Shown in pieces: positions 8,904-17,561 of a stretch of DNA of 64,000 nucleotides; position 1 is the stretch's first letter; every line of letters starts with the position of its first letter. Made by a program: the position numbers and the translations under genes. Origin of the DNA: DASQZK01 sp963732905 (GTDB lineage Bacteria; Bacteroidota; Bacteroidia; Bacteroidales; GCA-2748055). The stretch covers positions 248,001 through 312,000 of the forward strand of contig CAVTBM010000010.1 in the NCBI GenBank assembly GCA_963732905.1. Reading direction: 5' to 3'. The notes under the pieces were generated by a model, which worked only from the letters and a program-made list of their open reading frames with translations, had not been told where the DNA came from and ran no database searches.

Positions 8904-9542
8904 ATGAAAACAACAAGATTACCGGAAAAAACAGTTGAACGCCTTAGTGAATACAGGCGGACACTTTTCAGCTGTCTTGCCCAGGGCAAGACCCATATTT
9001 ACTCTCACGAACTTGCTGAATTACATAATATCACGGCTGTACAGGTTCGCCGCGACATTATGTTTATCGGTTACAGCAGCATGCAGAGAAAGGGCTATGA
9101 TGTCCGTGAGATGATAGATGTGATCGGTAAGATCATCGATTCGGAGGAGGGGCTTAATGTTGCTGTTATCGGAATGGGTAACCTCGGGAGGGCCATCACT
9201 CATTATTTCATGGGTAAGCGTTCCAAGCTTAATATCGTAGCGGCCTTTGATGTTGATCTCTCTAAAATCGACAGGGTGATCTCCGGAGTCAAATGTTTTT
9301 CTATACAGCGATTAACCGAGATCGTCAGGGAGATGGACATCTCCATCGCTTTGCTGACTGTTCCGGCCGATGCAGCCGGCGATACCACTGAAAAACTTGT
9401 ACTGGGCGGGATCAAAGGTATACTTAATTTTACAACCATGCCTTTGAATGTGCCGTCCGATGTCTATCTTGAGGAGTACGACATGATCACTTCCCTCGAA
9501 AAAGTCGCCTATTTTGTAAAGATCCACAGTAACAATTCCTGA
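8904..9542 (+). CDS. rex: Redox-sensing transcriptional repressor Rex
   Basis: A 212-residue Rex. The N-terminal winged helix (about 3-65, recognition helix around AVQVRRD) is followed by a Rossmann NAD(H)-binding domain with GMGNLG at 90-95. Rex binds DNA at low NADH/NAD+ and releases it as NADH rises. The ATG at 8904 was preferred over an in-frame TTG at 8883 because the family normally begins a few residues before the winged helix. It is the last gene of the hydrogenase-sensor operon (36 nt after the hybrid kinase). Operators matching its expected motif lie upstream of hydC and at 52412-52429. Confidence 0.92.
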   Translation: MKTTRLPEKTVERLSEYRRTLFSCLAQGKTHIYSHELAELHNITAVQVRRDIMFIGYSSMQRKGYDVREMIDVIGKIIDSEEGLNVAVIGMGNLGRAITHYFMGKRSKLNIVAAFDVDLSKIDRVISGVKCFSIQRLTEIVREMDISIALLTVPADAAGDTTEKLVLGGIKGILNFTTMPLNVPSDVYLEEYDMITSLEKVAYFVKIHSNNS

Positions 9543-9581
9543 GAAATTGATTAATTTCGGCGTATAAATTCAGCCGGGATT

Positions 9582-10523
9582 ATGAAGGTATACCACAGTC
9601 TTGAGGAAATCGGAGTATTGCGAAATCCCGTTGTAACCACAGGAACGTTCGACGGCGTTCATATAGGGCACCTGGCTATCATTAGCCGGCTCCGGAAACT
9701 GGCTCACGACATGGGTGGTGAATCGGTGCTTATCACCTTCCATCCACACCCCCGAAGGGTCCTTTATCCCGAAACCAAAGGCCGCGATCTGATGATGATC
9801 TGTTCCCAAAAGGAAAAAGTCGAACTCCTTGAAAAAACCGGTCTCGATCACCTGATCATCATCGAGTTTACTCCTGAATTTTCCCGTATCACCTCTCACG
9901 ATTTCGTGGAGGATATTCTTATCGGCCGGCTGCATGCCCGCATGGTCGTCGTCGGCTTCAACCATCATTTCGGGCATCAGCGCCGGGGAAATTTCGATTA
10001 TCTTTATAAGCTCAGCCGTGATCATCATTTTGAAGTGGAGGAGATCCCTGAACAGGACATCCAGAATGAAAGTGTCAGTTCCACCAGGATCCGGAAAGCG
10101 ATTTCACGCGGGAATATCCAGAGAGCCAATGCATATCTCGATCATTATTACTGCATCAGCGGTAGTACTGAAACCCATACCGAGCACTCCTCTGCGTACG
10201 GCATTCCTGTTTTCAGCCTTTGCATTGACGATGATACCAAGCTTATACCACCCGACGGCGTCTATGCAGTAAGCATTCATAAAGGGAAACTTCAGGTCAG
10301 GGGCATGCTGAGCGTTCAGGATCAGGGGGTGACTGACAACTGTCTGAGCCCGTTGACAACCGTGGAATTCCATCCCTTTGGCCATGCGGATGAATTTGAA
10401 AAGGGGAGTATTGCCATCTTTTTTCATAAGAAGGTACGTGATGCATTTCCTTCAAAAGACCCGGTATTATTGAAACGACAGCTCGAACAGGACATTCGTA
10501 CCGTGGAGGAACTGATATTCTGA
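9582..10523 (+). CDS. ribF: Bifunctional riboflavin kinase/FAD synthetase
   Basis: A 313-residue RibF. The N-terminal nucleotidyltransferase part has TGTFDGVHIGH and TFHPHPRRVL, and the C-terminal flavokinase domain starts near residue 185. It makes FMN and FAD from riboflavin. It lies 39 nt after rex on the same strand and could be read through, which would fit the flavin need of HydB, though ribF is a housekeeping gene. In the flavokinase part the usual PTAN-like motif is not evident, so that half may be divergent. Confidence 0.85.
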   Translation: MKVYHSLEEIGVLRNPVVTTGTFDGVHIGHLAIISRLRKLAHDMGGESVLITFHPHPRRVLYPETKGRDLMMICSQKEKVELLEKTGLDHLIIIEFTPEFSRITSHDFVEDILIGRLHARMVVVGFNHHFGHQRRGNFDYLYKLSRDHHFEVEEIPEQDIQNESVSSTRIRKAISRGNIQRANAYLDHYYCISGSTETHTEHSSAYGIPVFSLCIDDDTKLIPPDGVYAVSIHKGKLQVRGMLSVQDQGVTDNCLSPLTTVEFHPFGHADEFEKGSIAIFFHKKVRDAFPSKDPVLLKRQLEQDIRTVEELIF

Positions 10524-10527
10524 TTGA

Positions 10528-10547
10528 ACCCGGATTTTACCCCGGGT
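10528..10547. terminator. Short hairpin between convergent genes
   Basis: ACCCGG and CCGGGT arms around an 8-nt loop, between the convergent ribF and ABC transporter genes. There is no T run, so termination is only a guess from position. Confidence 0.3.
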
Positions 10548-10563
10548 AAACCGGCTGGTTGAC

Positions 10564-11256
10564 TCAGGAAATGATGAGCGCTGTAATTTCTTTCTTCAGG
10601 GATCTCAGGTCGGTGTTCTCCTTTTTATCGTAGAGACTGACCAGCCCCAGGGGAGGCGTTCCAAGGATAATGATCCGGTCCCCGAGTGCAACCGCTTCAT
10701 CTACATCATGTGTTACAAATATCGCCGTCCGGGGATCATTATTCCACAGATCCATGAATTGACGGGTAAGGTCATTCCTGAGTTTAAGGTCCAGGGCTTT
10801 GAACGGTTCGTCCAGCAGGATCACTTCAGAATCGAAGGAGAAGGCCCTTGCCAGCGACACCCGTTGCTTCATCCCGCCACTGAGTTGTTTGGGATAATAG
10901 TCCCGGAAGGATTGCAGCCGTACGCGGGTAATGTGATCATCGATCCTGTTCTGCAAGGCTGTCCCTTTCATCCGGTCTTTCAGGACGAAGGCAATATTTC
11001 CCCGCACCGTCTTCCATGGCAAAAGCCTTGGATCCTGGAAAACATATGACATTGGCCTGCCCGGGAAATCACTGCGGTCCCCGCCATCTACAGTTACCGT
11101 TCCGCTGATGATATTCAGTAGGGTGGTTTTACCACAGCCTGAAGGTCCTAAGATACAATTGATCTTGCCGGAGAGAAAATTTACCGACAGATCGGTGAAT
11201 ACGTTCAGCTTTCCGTAATACTTCGTGATATGGTTCAGTGAAAGCTTCATTTCCAT
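10564..11256 (-). CDS. ABC transporter ATP-binding protein (NitT/TauT type)
   Basis: A 230-residue ATPase with Walker A GPSGCGKTTLL, signature LSGGMKQRVSLARA, Walker B VILLDEPFKALD and the switch His in FVTHDVDEA. It closely resembles SsuB/TauB-type ATPases that energise uptake of sulfonates, nitrate or pyrimidine-like molecules. It is the last gene of a three-gene minus-strand operon and overlaps the permease gene by 10 nt. The substrate cannot be told from sequence. Confidence 0.88.
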   Translation of the reverse strand: MEMKLSLNHITKYYGKLNVFTDLSVNFLSGKINCILGPSGCGKTTLLNIISGTVTVDGGDRSDFPGRPMSYVFQDPRLLPWKTVRGNIAFVLKDRMKGTALQNRIDDHITRVRLQSFRDYYPKQLSGGMKQRVSLARAFSFDSEVILLDEPFKALDLKLRNDLTRQFMDLWNNDPRTAIFVTHDVDEAVALGDRIIILGTPPLGLVSLYDKKENTDLRSLKKEITALIIS

Positions 11257-11999
11257 TTTACGATGGCAGTTTCGGTTTTCCTGATGATCAATTCAAAAAG
11301 ATAGCTGATGGCAATGGCGATAATGGTCCAGGCTATCAGTTCGTTCACCTGGAGGAAGATCCGGGCATTCTGCATCTGGGTACCAATACCTGAACGGGGC
11401 TGGCTGAGGACTTCTCCAATGATGATGGCACGCCAGCCAAAGCCCAGCGCATTGGAGATGCCGCTGGTGAGATACGGAATGATGGACGGGATATAGATGT
11501 CTTTCAGGATGCCGGACCGGCTTACACGGTATGTCCTGGCCATCTCAACCAGCTCGCCGTCCACGTTGCGGATCCCTTCGGTGACATTGACCGTGATCAC
11601 CGGGAACATAGTAAGGATGGCGATGAACACGGGGACCTGCTGATTGCCAAACCAGATGATGGCAAGGAGGATCAGGGAGATAACCGGGGTTGAGCGGATG
11701 GTGACCAGGAGCGGGTTGATAAACAGGAAGAAGGAGCGGTTCAGTCCCGCCGGAATGCCGATAAGCATGGCCAGTAACATGGAGATGACAAAGCCTTCCA
11801 GACCGCGGAGGACGGTTATGCTAAGGGAGGTCCAGAAACCGGGAAGCAGGAAAACCCGGCCGGTAGCTACAAGAGTATTGACCGGTGACGGGACGATCTG
11901 TTCCGATCTGCTCAGCAGTGACACGACTTCCCATACCAGCAGAAGGAAAGCAATGCCGGCTAAACTAACGAGTCTGTTCTTTGTAATAAAATTTTTCAT
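11247..11999 (-). CDS. ABC transporter permease (NitT/TauT type)
   Basis: About 250 residues with roughly six membrane helices and the binding-protein-dependent transport motif near GISNALGFGWRAIIIGE. The start MKNFITKN at 11999 was preferred to an upstream ATG at 12017; either way it overlaps the 3' end of the binding-protein gene. It forms the membrane channel with the flanking ATPase and lipoprotein. Confidence 0.87.
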   Translation of the reverse strand: MKNFITKNRLVSLAGIAFLLLVWEVVSLLSRSEQIVPSPVNTLVATGRVFLLPGFWTSLSITVLRGLEGFVISMLLAMLIGIPAGLNRSFFLFINPLLVTIRSTPVISLILLAIIWFGNQQVPVFIAILTMFPVITVNVTEGIRNVDGELVEMARTYRVSRSGILKDIYIPSIIPYLTSGISNALGFGWRAIIIGEVLSQPRSGIGTQMQNARIFLQVNELIAWTIIAIAISYLFELIIRKTETAIVKWK

Positions 12000-12942
12000 C
12001 AGGCATGCTGCCGCCAAGGATTAAGGGATTAAAGGTATAAAAGACTTTGAAATATTCCTCAATGCCTTTTCTGTCGTTCCATGCTTCGCTGTAGTGGAGG
12101 TTACACCGGGGGACAGATGCCGCTGCCATCCCTGTATCGGGTAAGATACCGTATTTGACGATGAGCGGTGCCGCCGAATCGGGAAAGGTATTTACCCATT
12201 TTATAGACTCTTTAAGTTCCGCGAGGTACCATGCAACGATCGCGGGATTTTTCGCAGCAAAACTCTTCTTTACCAGAAGTGCAGTTTGAGCAAATGGAAT
12301 GCTGTCGCCGAAGAGCTTGATCCATTCATGATTAAAATCGATGATGGGATGCACGGCAGGATTTTTTTTCATGACCACAGACACCATCGGTTCGGAGATG
12401 ACACCCAGATCAGAGATTCCGGCAGCTATGGCATTGGCCAGTTCGATATGCGTGTGGAATGAATAATCCAGGGTCATATCTTTGCCGGGATCGAGGCCAT
12501 TGCGTTCAGCCAGGTACCTGAACATGATATCGGGCGTCATGCCCCTGGCCATGAGACTCACTTTTTTCCCTTTCAGATCTTTCCAGGTCCGGATGGTGGT
12601 GTCGGTACCAAAAAGGTATAACGTACCCCAAACCGGAACCGCTGCCAGGATGTATTCATGCGTTTTATTGTAAAGCAGGGCTCCCATGGTTGAGGGCAGA
12701 ACCGCAAAATCCACCGATCCTTCTATGATCATGGCCATCACCAGATCCGGCTCATTGCGGATGATGAATTGTGTTGACCATAAGCTGTCGGGTGAAGGCC
12801 TCCCATCTATCATCTTTATCATAGCCATGGCCGACGGTCCTTTGAGGGTGGCGGTGGTGATAATATGATTTTCCCCGATTTTTGACCTGCATGAAGAAAG
12901 GATGATCAAAAGGGAGATGAAAAAAAGGTATGAATATTTCAT
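11965..12942 (-). CDS. ABC transporter substrate-binding lipoprotein
   Basis: About 325 residues. A lipoprotein signal (MKYSYLFFISLLIILSSC, lipobox Cys about 18) is followed by a type II periplasmic binding fold of the NMT1/SsuA-like class (DLKGKKVSLMARGMTPD). The open frame extends upstream to 13191, but that part translates the GC-rich repeat tract and is not credible; the signal peptide fixes the start at 12942. First gene of the transporter operon. It binds an unknown small substrate for the permease and ATPase genes that follow. Confidence 0.85.
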   Translation of the reverse strand: MKYSYLFFISLLIILSSCRSKIGENHIITTATLKGPSAMAMIKMIDGRPSPDSLWSTQFIIRNEPDLVMAMIIEGSVDFAVLPSTMGALLYNKTHEYILAAVPVWGTLYLFGTDTTIRTWKDLKGKKVSLMARGMTPDIMFRYLAERNGLDPGKDMTLDYSFHTHIELANAIAAGISDLGVISEPMVSVVMKKNPAVHPIIDFNHEWIKLFGDSIPFAQTALLVKKSFAAKNPAIVAWYLAELKESIKWVNTFPDSAAPLIVKYGILPDTGMAAASVPRCNLHYSEAWNDRKGIEEYFKVFYTFNPLILGGSMPDEKFYYKEQTR

Positions 12943-13032
12943 ATCGTCATTTAAAAATCCTTCCAAAATTACATCAACCGGATGGTTTGTGCAACCGGAA
13001 ACGGGAATGCGAACGGGAATATATTTTTTAAC

Positions 13033-13061
13033 GTAGAGACGCCCAAATTGGGCGTCTCTAC
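13033..13061. repeat. Palindromic GTAGAGACG-type repeat
   Basis: Perfect inverted repeat: GTAGAGACGCCCAA, one central base, then its complement. A degenerate relative begins near 52044, so this is a dispersed REP-like or MITE-like element. Confidence 0.75.
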
Positions 13062-13185
13062 CCCGTCCGCACACCCGTCCGCACCCCATCCGCCCGTCAA
13101 CGTATACCCATCCACGCCCCGTCCGCACCCCCATCCGCCCGTCAACATTTACCCCGTCCGCACCCCGTCCGCCCGTCCGGTGCCG
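13062..13185. repeat. C-rich imperfect tandem repeat
   Basis: About two and a half imperfect copies of a ~45-bp unit built from CCGTCCGCACCCC, ATCCGCCCGTCAAC and a short TA-rich spacer. Almost no G-runs lie on the plus strand. The tract directly follows the palindrome at 13033-13061. Confidence 0.7.
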
Positions 13186-13266
13186 CTTCATTTTATTCCA
13201 ACCCAGGTCAACATATTTCTTTTACAATGGTTGAAGTAAAAGAAGGTTAATTTATTGTACCGGAAT

Positions 13267-14157
13267 ATGGCACATTCACACGGACATGTCCACCCTCATG
13301 ATCATACAAGGGCCTTTGTCATCGGCATCGGGCTGAATGTTGTATTTGTCGTTGTTGAGGTGGTTTTCGGGATCATTGCCAATTCATCGGCCCTGCTGGC
13401 TGATGCCGGTCACAATACCAGCGATGTGCTGAGTCTCGTATTCGCCATGACGGCTGCGTGGCTTGCCGGTTTGCAGCCGAAGGGCAAATACACCTACGGT
13501 CTGCGCAAGACTACCATCCTGGTATCCATTCTGAATGCCTTCCTGCTTTTCGGAGCGGTAATTGCGATTGGGTGGGATGCGATTGAAAAGCTTAAAAACC
13601 CGGAGCCGGTGGCCGGCGGCAAGGTCATGCTGGTGGCTGGGATCGGGGTAATCATCAATACGGTCACTGCCGTCCTTTTCCTGAGAGGCCGCAGAGAAGA
13701 CCTGAACATCAGAGCTGCTTTCCTTCATATGGCCGCCGATGCTGGAGTGTCGGCAGGCGTTGTTGTTGCGGGGTTGCTGATCATTCTTACAGGCAGGCTC
13801 TGGATTGATCCGGTGATGAGCTTTATCATCATCGCCGTTATCCTGGCCGGTACGTGGCGTTTGTTTACCGACTCCATTAACCTGGCACTCGATGCTGTAC
13901 CCAAACACATCGAACTCGAAGAGGTCCAGGAATTCCTCCTTTCCAAAGAGGATGTAGAAGGCATCCATGATCTTCACATCTGGGCCATGAGCACCACAGA
14001 GGTGGCGCTGACGGTTCACCTCGTGATGCCGCGCGGCTTTGATGACAGATTCATCGGAAGCCTGCAGGAAGAATTAAAACAGAAATTCAGCATCGGGCAT
14101 ACCACCTTTCAGATCGAGAATGTAAGGATTGAAGAGGATTGTCAGACCGGATGCTGA
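13267..14157 (+). CDS. Cation diffusion facilitator (zinc/cadmium exporter type)
   Basis: A 296-residue CDF transporter. A His-rich N-terminus (HSHGHVHPHDH) precedes six membrane helices with the metal-site motifs HNTSD in helix 2 and HMAAD in helix 5. A cytoplasmic C-terminal domain (about 205-290) follows and contains a conserved His. The family exports Zn2+ or related divalent metals in exchange for protons. ATG at 13267 was chosen over an upstream TTG at 13255. No neighbour suggests a special role. Confidence 0.9.
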   Translation: MAHSHGHVHPHDHTRAFVIGIGLNVVFVVVEVVFGIIANSSALLADAGHNTSDVLSLVFAMTAAWLAGLQPKGKYTYGLRKTTILVSILNAFLLFGAVIAIGWDAIEKLKNPEPVAGGKVMLVAGIGVIINTVTAVLFLRGRREDLNIRAAFLHMAADAGVSAGVVVAGLLIILTGRLWIDPVMSFIIIAVILAGTWRLFTDSINLALDAVPKHIELEEVQEFLLSKEDVEGIHDLHIWAMSTTEVALTVHLVMPRGFDDRFIGSLQEELKQKFSIGHTTFQIENVRIEEDCQTGC

Positions 14158-14196
14158 AATATCGGTGCCTGACTGGAGATCCCTGATTACATTTCA

Positions 14197-14204
14197 TATA
14201 TTTG
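14197..14204 (+). promoter_or_regulatory. Candidate -7 element (TATATTTG)
   Basis: Matches TAnnTTTG about 48 bp before the start codon at 14252. No clear -33 TTTG lies at the right distance, so support is weak. Confidence 0.3.
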
Positions 14205-14251
14205 GTAAACATTGTGATTTCGGGAATCAATAACTCAAAAATTTTTTCAAC

Positions 14252-15620
14252 ATGGGAAACATTCGCCTGTACGTGATTTATTTCATGTTTTCAGCATCAA
14301 TCATTCCTGCAGTTGCACAGGAAGACCACTGGGACGGACCGTCCGTTGATTTCAGCCACGGTAAACTGGTAGTATCCGATAATCACCGTTTTCTTGAATT
14401 TGAAGACGGAACGCCATTCTTTTACCTGGGCGGTACAGCCTGGGAACTGTTTCACCGGCTCACTCTCAGCGAAGCGGAGAAATACCTGGAGAACAGGCGT
14501 TCAAAGGGCTTTACCGTCATCCAGGCTGTCGCACTGGGCGAGCTGGACGGGCTGCATACACCTAATGCCAACGGTGATAAACCGTTTGAGGGTGACGACC
14601 CCTTGAAGCCCAACGAGAAATATTTCAGGCATGTAGACAGCATCATCAATATTGCCGCTGAAAAAGGACTGTTCATAGGACTGCTCCCCACCTGGGGCGA
14701 CAAGGTGGACAAGCAATGGGGCATAGGCCCGGTGATCTTCGATGTACAGAATGCCTTCCAGTACGGCAAGTGGATAGGCAACCGGTATAAGGATTATCCT
14801 AACATCATCTGGATCAACGGGGGAGACCGGAATTGCGACGGCGGCAACTACCAGGTGTGGGATGCCCTGGCTCTCGGGATCAAATCAGTGGACAAGAATC
14901 ATCTCATGACCTTTCATCCGTGGGGAGGGACCAGTTCCTCGGCTTGTTTTCAGAACACAGACTGGCTTGATTTCAATATGCTTCAGTCGGGTCATAGTGA
15001 CCGTTTCATCGCCAACTATGATATGGTCCATGCCGACTATGACCGGATCCCTGTCAAACCCTGCATGGACGGAGAGCCGAATTACGAGGATCATCCTATT
15101 AGACTGGGATCCTTCCAACGGCTGGTTTAACGACCGGGATGTGAGACGGGCGGCCTACCAGTCTGTTTTTGATGGCGGGATGGGGGTAACCTACGGCTGT
15201 CACGCGATATGGCAGTTTCTTGACAAAGGACGGACAGCCATCACATGGGCCAGGCATTACTGGTATGAAGATCTTGACCTGCCCGGCGCTTTCGACATGA
15301 TGTATCTCAGGGAACTTATCGAATCAAAGCCCTTCTTCAGCCGTATTCCGGATCAGTCGATGATCATTGGAGACGACAGCGGGTTCACCAATAAGATCAT
15401 TGCCTGTCGCGGTGACGGTTACGGCTTCGTATACCTGCCAGCCAATAAAGGGGTGACGGTTAAGCTAAGTCTGATTAGTTCCGATAATAACGTGTCCTGG
15501 TTCAATCCCAGGACCGGCAAATACAAACCAGTCGGGGAGATTAAAGAAAACGAGAAATATTTTGAGGTCCCTGTTCAGGGCATAGACTGGGTACTCGTAG
15601 TGGAAGCCGCCAATCAGTAA
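14252..15620 (+). pseudogene. DUF4038 glycosidase-like protein, single-base frameshift
   Basis: Two overlapping frames together encode one ~455-residue secreted protein. Residues 1-24 are a signal peptide. A DUF4038/apiosidase-like TIM-barrel follows (FYLGGTAWELFHRLT, WINGGDRNCDGG), then a C-terminal beta domain of the putative collagen-binding type. Frame 1 runs to 15130 and the continuation reads from about 15100 to 15620. Reading ATT-GAC-TGG-GAT instead of ATTAGACTGGGAT at 15098-15110 restores PIDWDPSNGWFND, so one extra A at 15101 explains the break. Both halves are otherwise clean, so the event is recent or a sequencing error. Family members act on plant or algal glycans. Confidence 0.8.
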
Positions 15621-15809
15621 AATAGGGGCTATACACTCACAGCTAAAAAGGACCGTTGCGGAAGATATTTAGAAATGAAGGCCATTGTAGACGGAAGATC
15701 CGAAGCGGGATGCGTGAGGGAACAACGCTAATTGATCCCTGACCGGGACCTGAGTGAACAAGGTATAATGTGAAAATGGCAGCCGTATTTACAACGTGAA
15801 TGGATTTTC

Positions 15810-16268
15810 CTAATCCTCATCCTCCAGTCCGGCATTCCCGCTGTCGAGAACGAATTTCCATTCACCTTTGGTATTCCTTTTCCAGACTGTGACGTATGTA
15901 CCTTTCTCTTTGGTCTTCCCGTCGGAAATCGTATAAATGCCGTAGGTATATCCAAGATCCCCAGAAGCGGCAACCTCTGCACTTTCCGGTTCCCAGTTCA
16001 ATGTAAAGGCAGAATCATCCGTCCGGTTAAGCAATAAGGCCATTGACGTGATCCCTTTTACCGGGGAGTGGTGCGGTCTTAGGAGGACTGCCGTACTGTC
16101 GGCGAATTTGAGAAAGGCAGCATTCATTCCATGATCCGCTGAATAGCCTGCAAAATCTAGATCTGCCTGTCTGAGGGCTTCTTTTTCTGCCTTAATAGAA
16201 GACTGTGTATGGCATGATCCCAGTACCAGGAGGAGCAGAAGCAACAGAAGGGGAGTTGTTTTTTTCAT
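15810..16268 (-). CDS. DUF4440/SnoaL-like lipoprotein
   Basis: A 152-residue protein with a leucine-rich lipoprotein signal (LLLLLVLGSC, Cys about 19) and a small NTF2-like cone domain of the DUF4440 type, ending in WKRNTKGEWKFVLDSG. NTF2-like domains bind small ligands; no function can be assigned. Its 5' leader (16269-16430) is a ~155-bp repeat shared with the unrelated gene at 35828, ending directly at both start codons. Confidence 0.8.
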   Translation of the reverse strand: MKKTTPLLLLLLLLVLGSCHTQSSIKAEKEALRQADLDFAGYSADHGMNAAFLKFADSTAVLLRPHHSPVKGITSMALLLNRTDDSAFTLNWEPESAEVAASGDLGYTYGIYTISDGKTKEKGTYVTVWKRNTKGEWKFVLDSGNAGLEDED

Positions 16269-16430
16269 TCTGTAATAATTTTGATTTTATAGGTAGAATA
16301 ACTTATACCGCTCGTGCGGGAGAACCACACATGATCGATTATTACAGGGTTAGATTTAGCTCCGCAGAGCTCGTCGCCTCAGGCGGATCGTTTGTGTAAT
16401 CATCAATCATGTGGGTTTCATAATTCAGAA
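16269..16430 (-). repeat. Shared leader element, copy 1
   Basis: Reads on the minus strand into the ATG at 16268. It matches 35674-35827 over about 155 bp, including GATCCGCCTGAG, TAATCGATCAT, ACGAGCGG-TATAAG and TATTCTACCT. Two hairpins are visible: TCCGC...GCGGA, and CCGC-ACGA-GCGG. It could be a structured leader RNA, a regulatory element or a mobile repeat. Confidence 0.7.
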
Positions 16431-16599
16431 CATGAAATGATCTGAAATCGGAACCAAATTATGGAATTATGAAATACGGGTCAACGGAAAAATGAAACAT
16501 CGGGATTGCATGACTTGGAGGGGAGACCAGGACAAGGAGGAATGATATCCCGAATTCCTGCGGGAAATAAGTTCTCCAGGGTCTGGCCAGGTGAAATAT

Positions 16600-17319
16600 T
16601 CAGGAATTCCCATTCATCGAATCGCAGTATGTGGCCAGCTTGACCAGGTCAAACTCATTTTTCGGGTCTATCTTTTGGGAAAGGATAAAATTGTAGATCT
16701 TATCGTTATACCCAAACTGCCTGGCGAGCTTTTTTCTTTTACTTTCCAGTTTTATCATTTCTCCGTGGTACAGAAAATAATAATCCTTCATGACGATCAC
16801 GGCATCCCCGCGTTCTCCCATATCGATCGCACGGTTATAACTCGATTGTCTGATCTCGGTATAATAATGACATAACAGGGATGAATGCAAATTGTAGATA
16901 AGGCGGTAAAAACCCTTTGGGCTGTTCTTATTCAGAAGAGATTCGGTAATAAAGGTGGTGTTTTCGTTTTCGATGACAATGCTTTTGACGTTCCCCGATG
17001 AAATGGTCTTGATTTTACCAGTATGCTTAATTTCCAGGAGATTATTTTGAGCATCCAGTCTTATGGGAATGCCGGTGATGACCTCATCGCTTCCGTTCAT
17101 CTTGATGTCGGCAATTTTCCAATCATCACTTATGTAAACATCACTGCCGGAGGTACTGATCTGGCTGCGTGATTTAATACTTGCCCTGATTATGGCATCA
17201 TCAGAATGAGTTCTTTCTGATGAATCTTCCGTTTTGAATCCCTGTATCTGAGCTTTTACTGCAACAGAATATCCCGTTAGGAGTGCAGCAAGTAAAAGAA
17301 TTGAAAAAAATCTATTCAT
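16600..17319 (-). CDS. Secreted protein of unknown function
   Basis: A 239-residue protein with a signal peptide (MNRFFSILLLAALLTGYSVAVKAQ). The mature part is mixed, with a likely beta-rich first half and a charged helical C-terminus (ESKRKKLARQFGYNDKIYNF). I do not recognise the family. The start at 17319 was preferred to an ATG at 17331 because it gives the cleaner signal peptide. A good Bacteroidota-type promoter (17350-17381) lies directly upstream. Confidence 0.7.
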   Translation of the reverse strand: MNRFFSILLLAALLTGYSVAVKAQIQGFKTEDSSERTHSDDAIIRASIKSRSQISTSGSDVYISDDWKIADIKMNGSDEVITGIPIRLDAQNNLLEIKHTGKIKTISSGNVKSIVIENENTTFITESLLNKNSPKGFYRLIYNLHSSLLCHYYTEIRQSSYNRAIDMGERGDAVIVMKDYYFLYHGEMIKLESKRKKLARQFGYNDKIYNFILSQKIDPKNEFDLVKLATYCDSMNGNS

Positions 17320-17349
17320 TAATATCGTCATATTAAAAAATTGGGATAC

Positions 17350-17381
17350 CAAAAATAAAATAAATCTCAAAGATAAGCAAA
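17350..17381 (-). promoter_or_regulatory. Bacteroidota-type promoter
   Basis: On the minus strand TTTG (17381-17378) and TATTTTTG (17357-17350) are separated by 20 bp. This matches the -33/-7 consensus, with a short leader to the ATG at 17319. Confidence 0.5.
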
Positions 17382-17561
17382 GTCTCCATCACAGATATTC
17401 AAATTACTTTGAGTGACGGGTAATCATATGTATTCATTTTTCACACTTACACCTATGTCGCCCGGTTTCCGGAGGGGGAATCGGGAATGGGAATTTCCGG
17501 GCATAAAATTATTAACCTTTTTTAACTCACGCATATTCTCTGAGATGATCCGTCAAGAGGT

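Larger units (their letters stand above)
12943..13266. other. Intergenic gap with palindrome and GC-rich repeats
   Basis: A 324-bp gap between divergent genes. It holds a perfect palindrome and a C-rich tandem repeat, both listed separately. No gene was seen. Confidence 0.6.

Noticed and set aside
12943..13191. N-terminal extension of the substrate-binding protein
   Set aside because: It translates the C-rich tandem repeat; the lipoprotein signal gives a better start at 12942.
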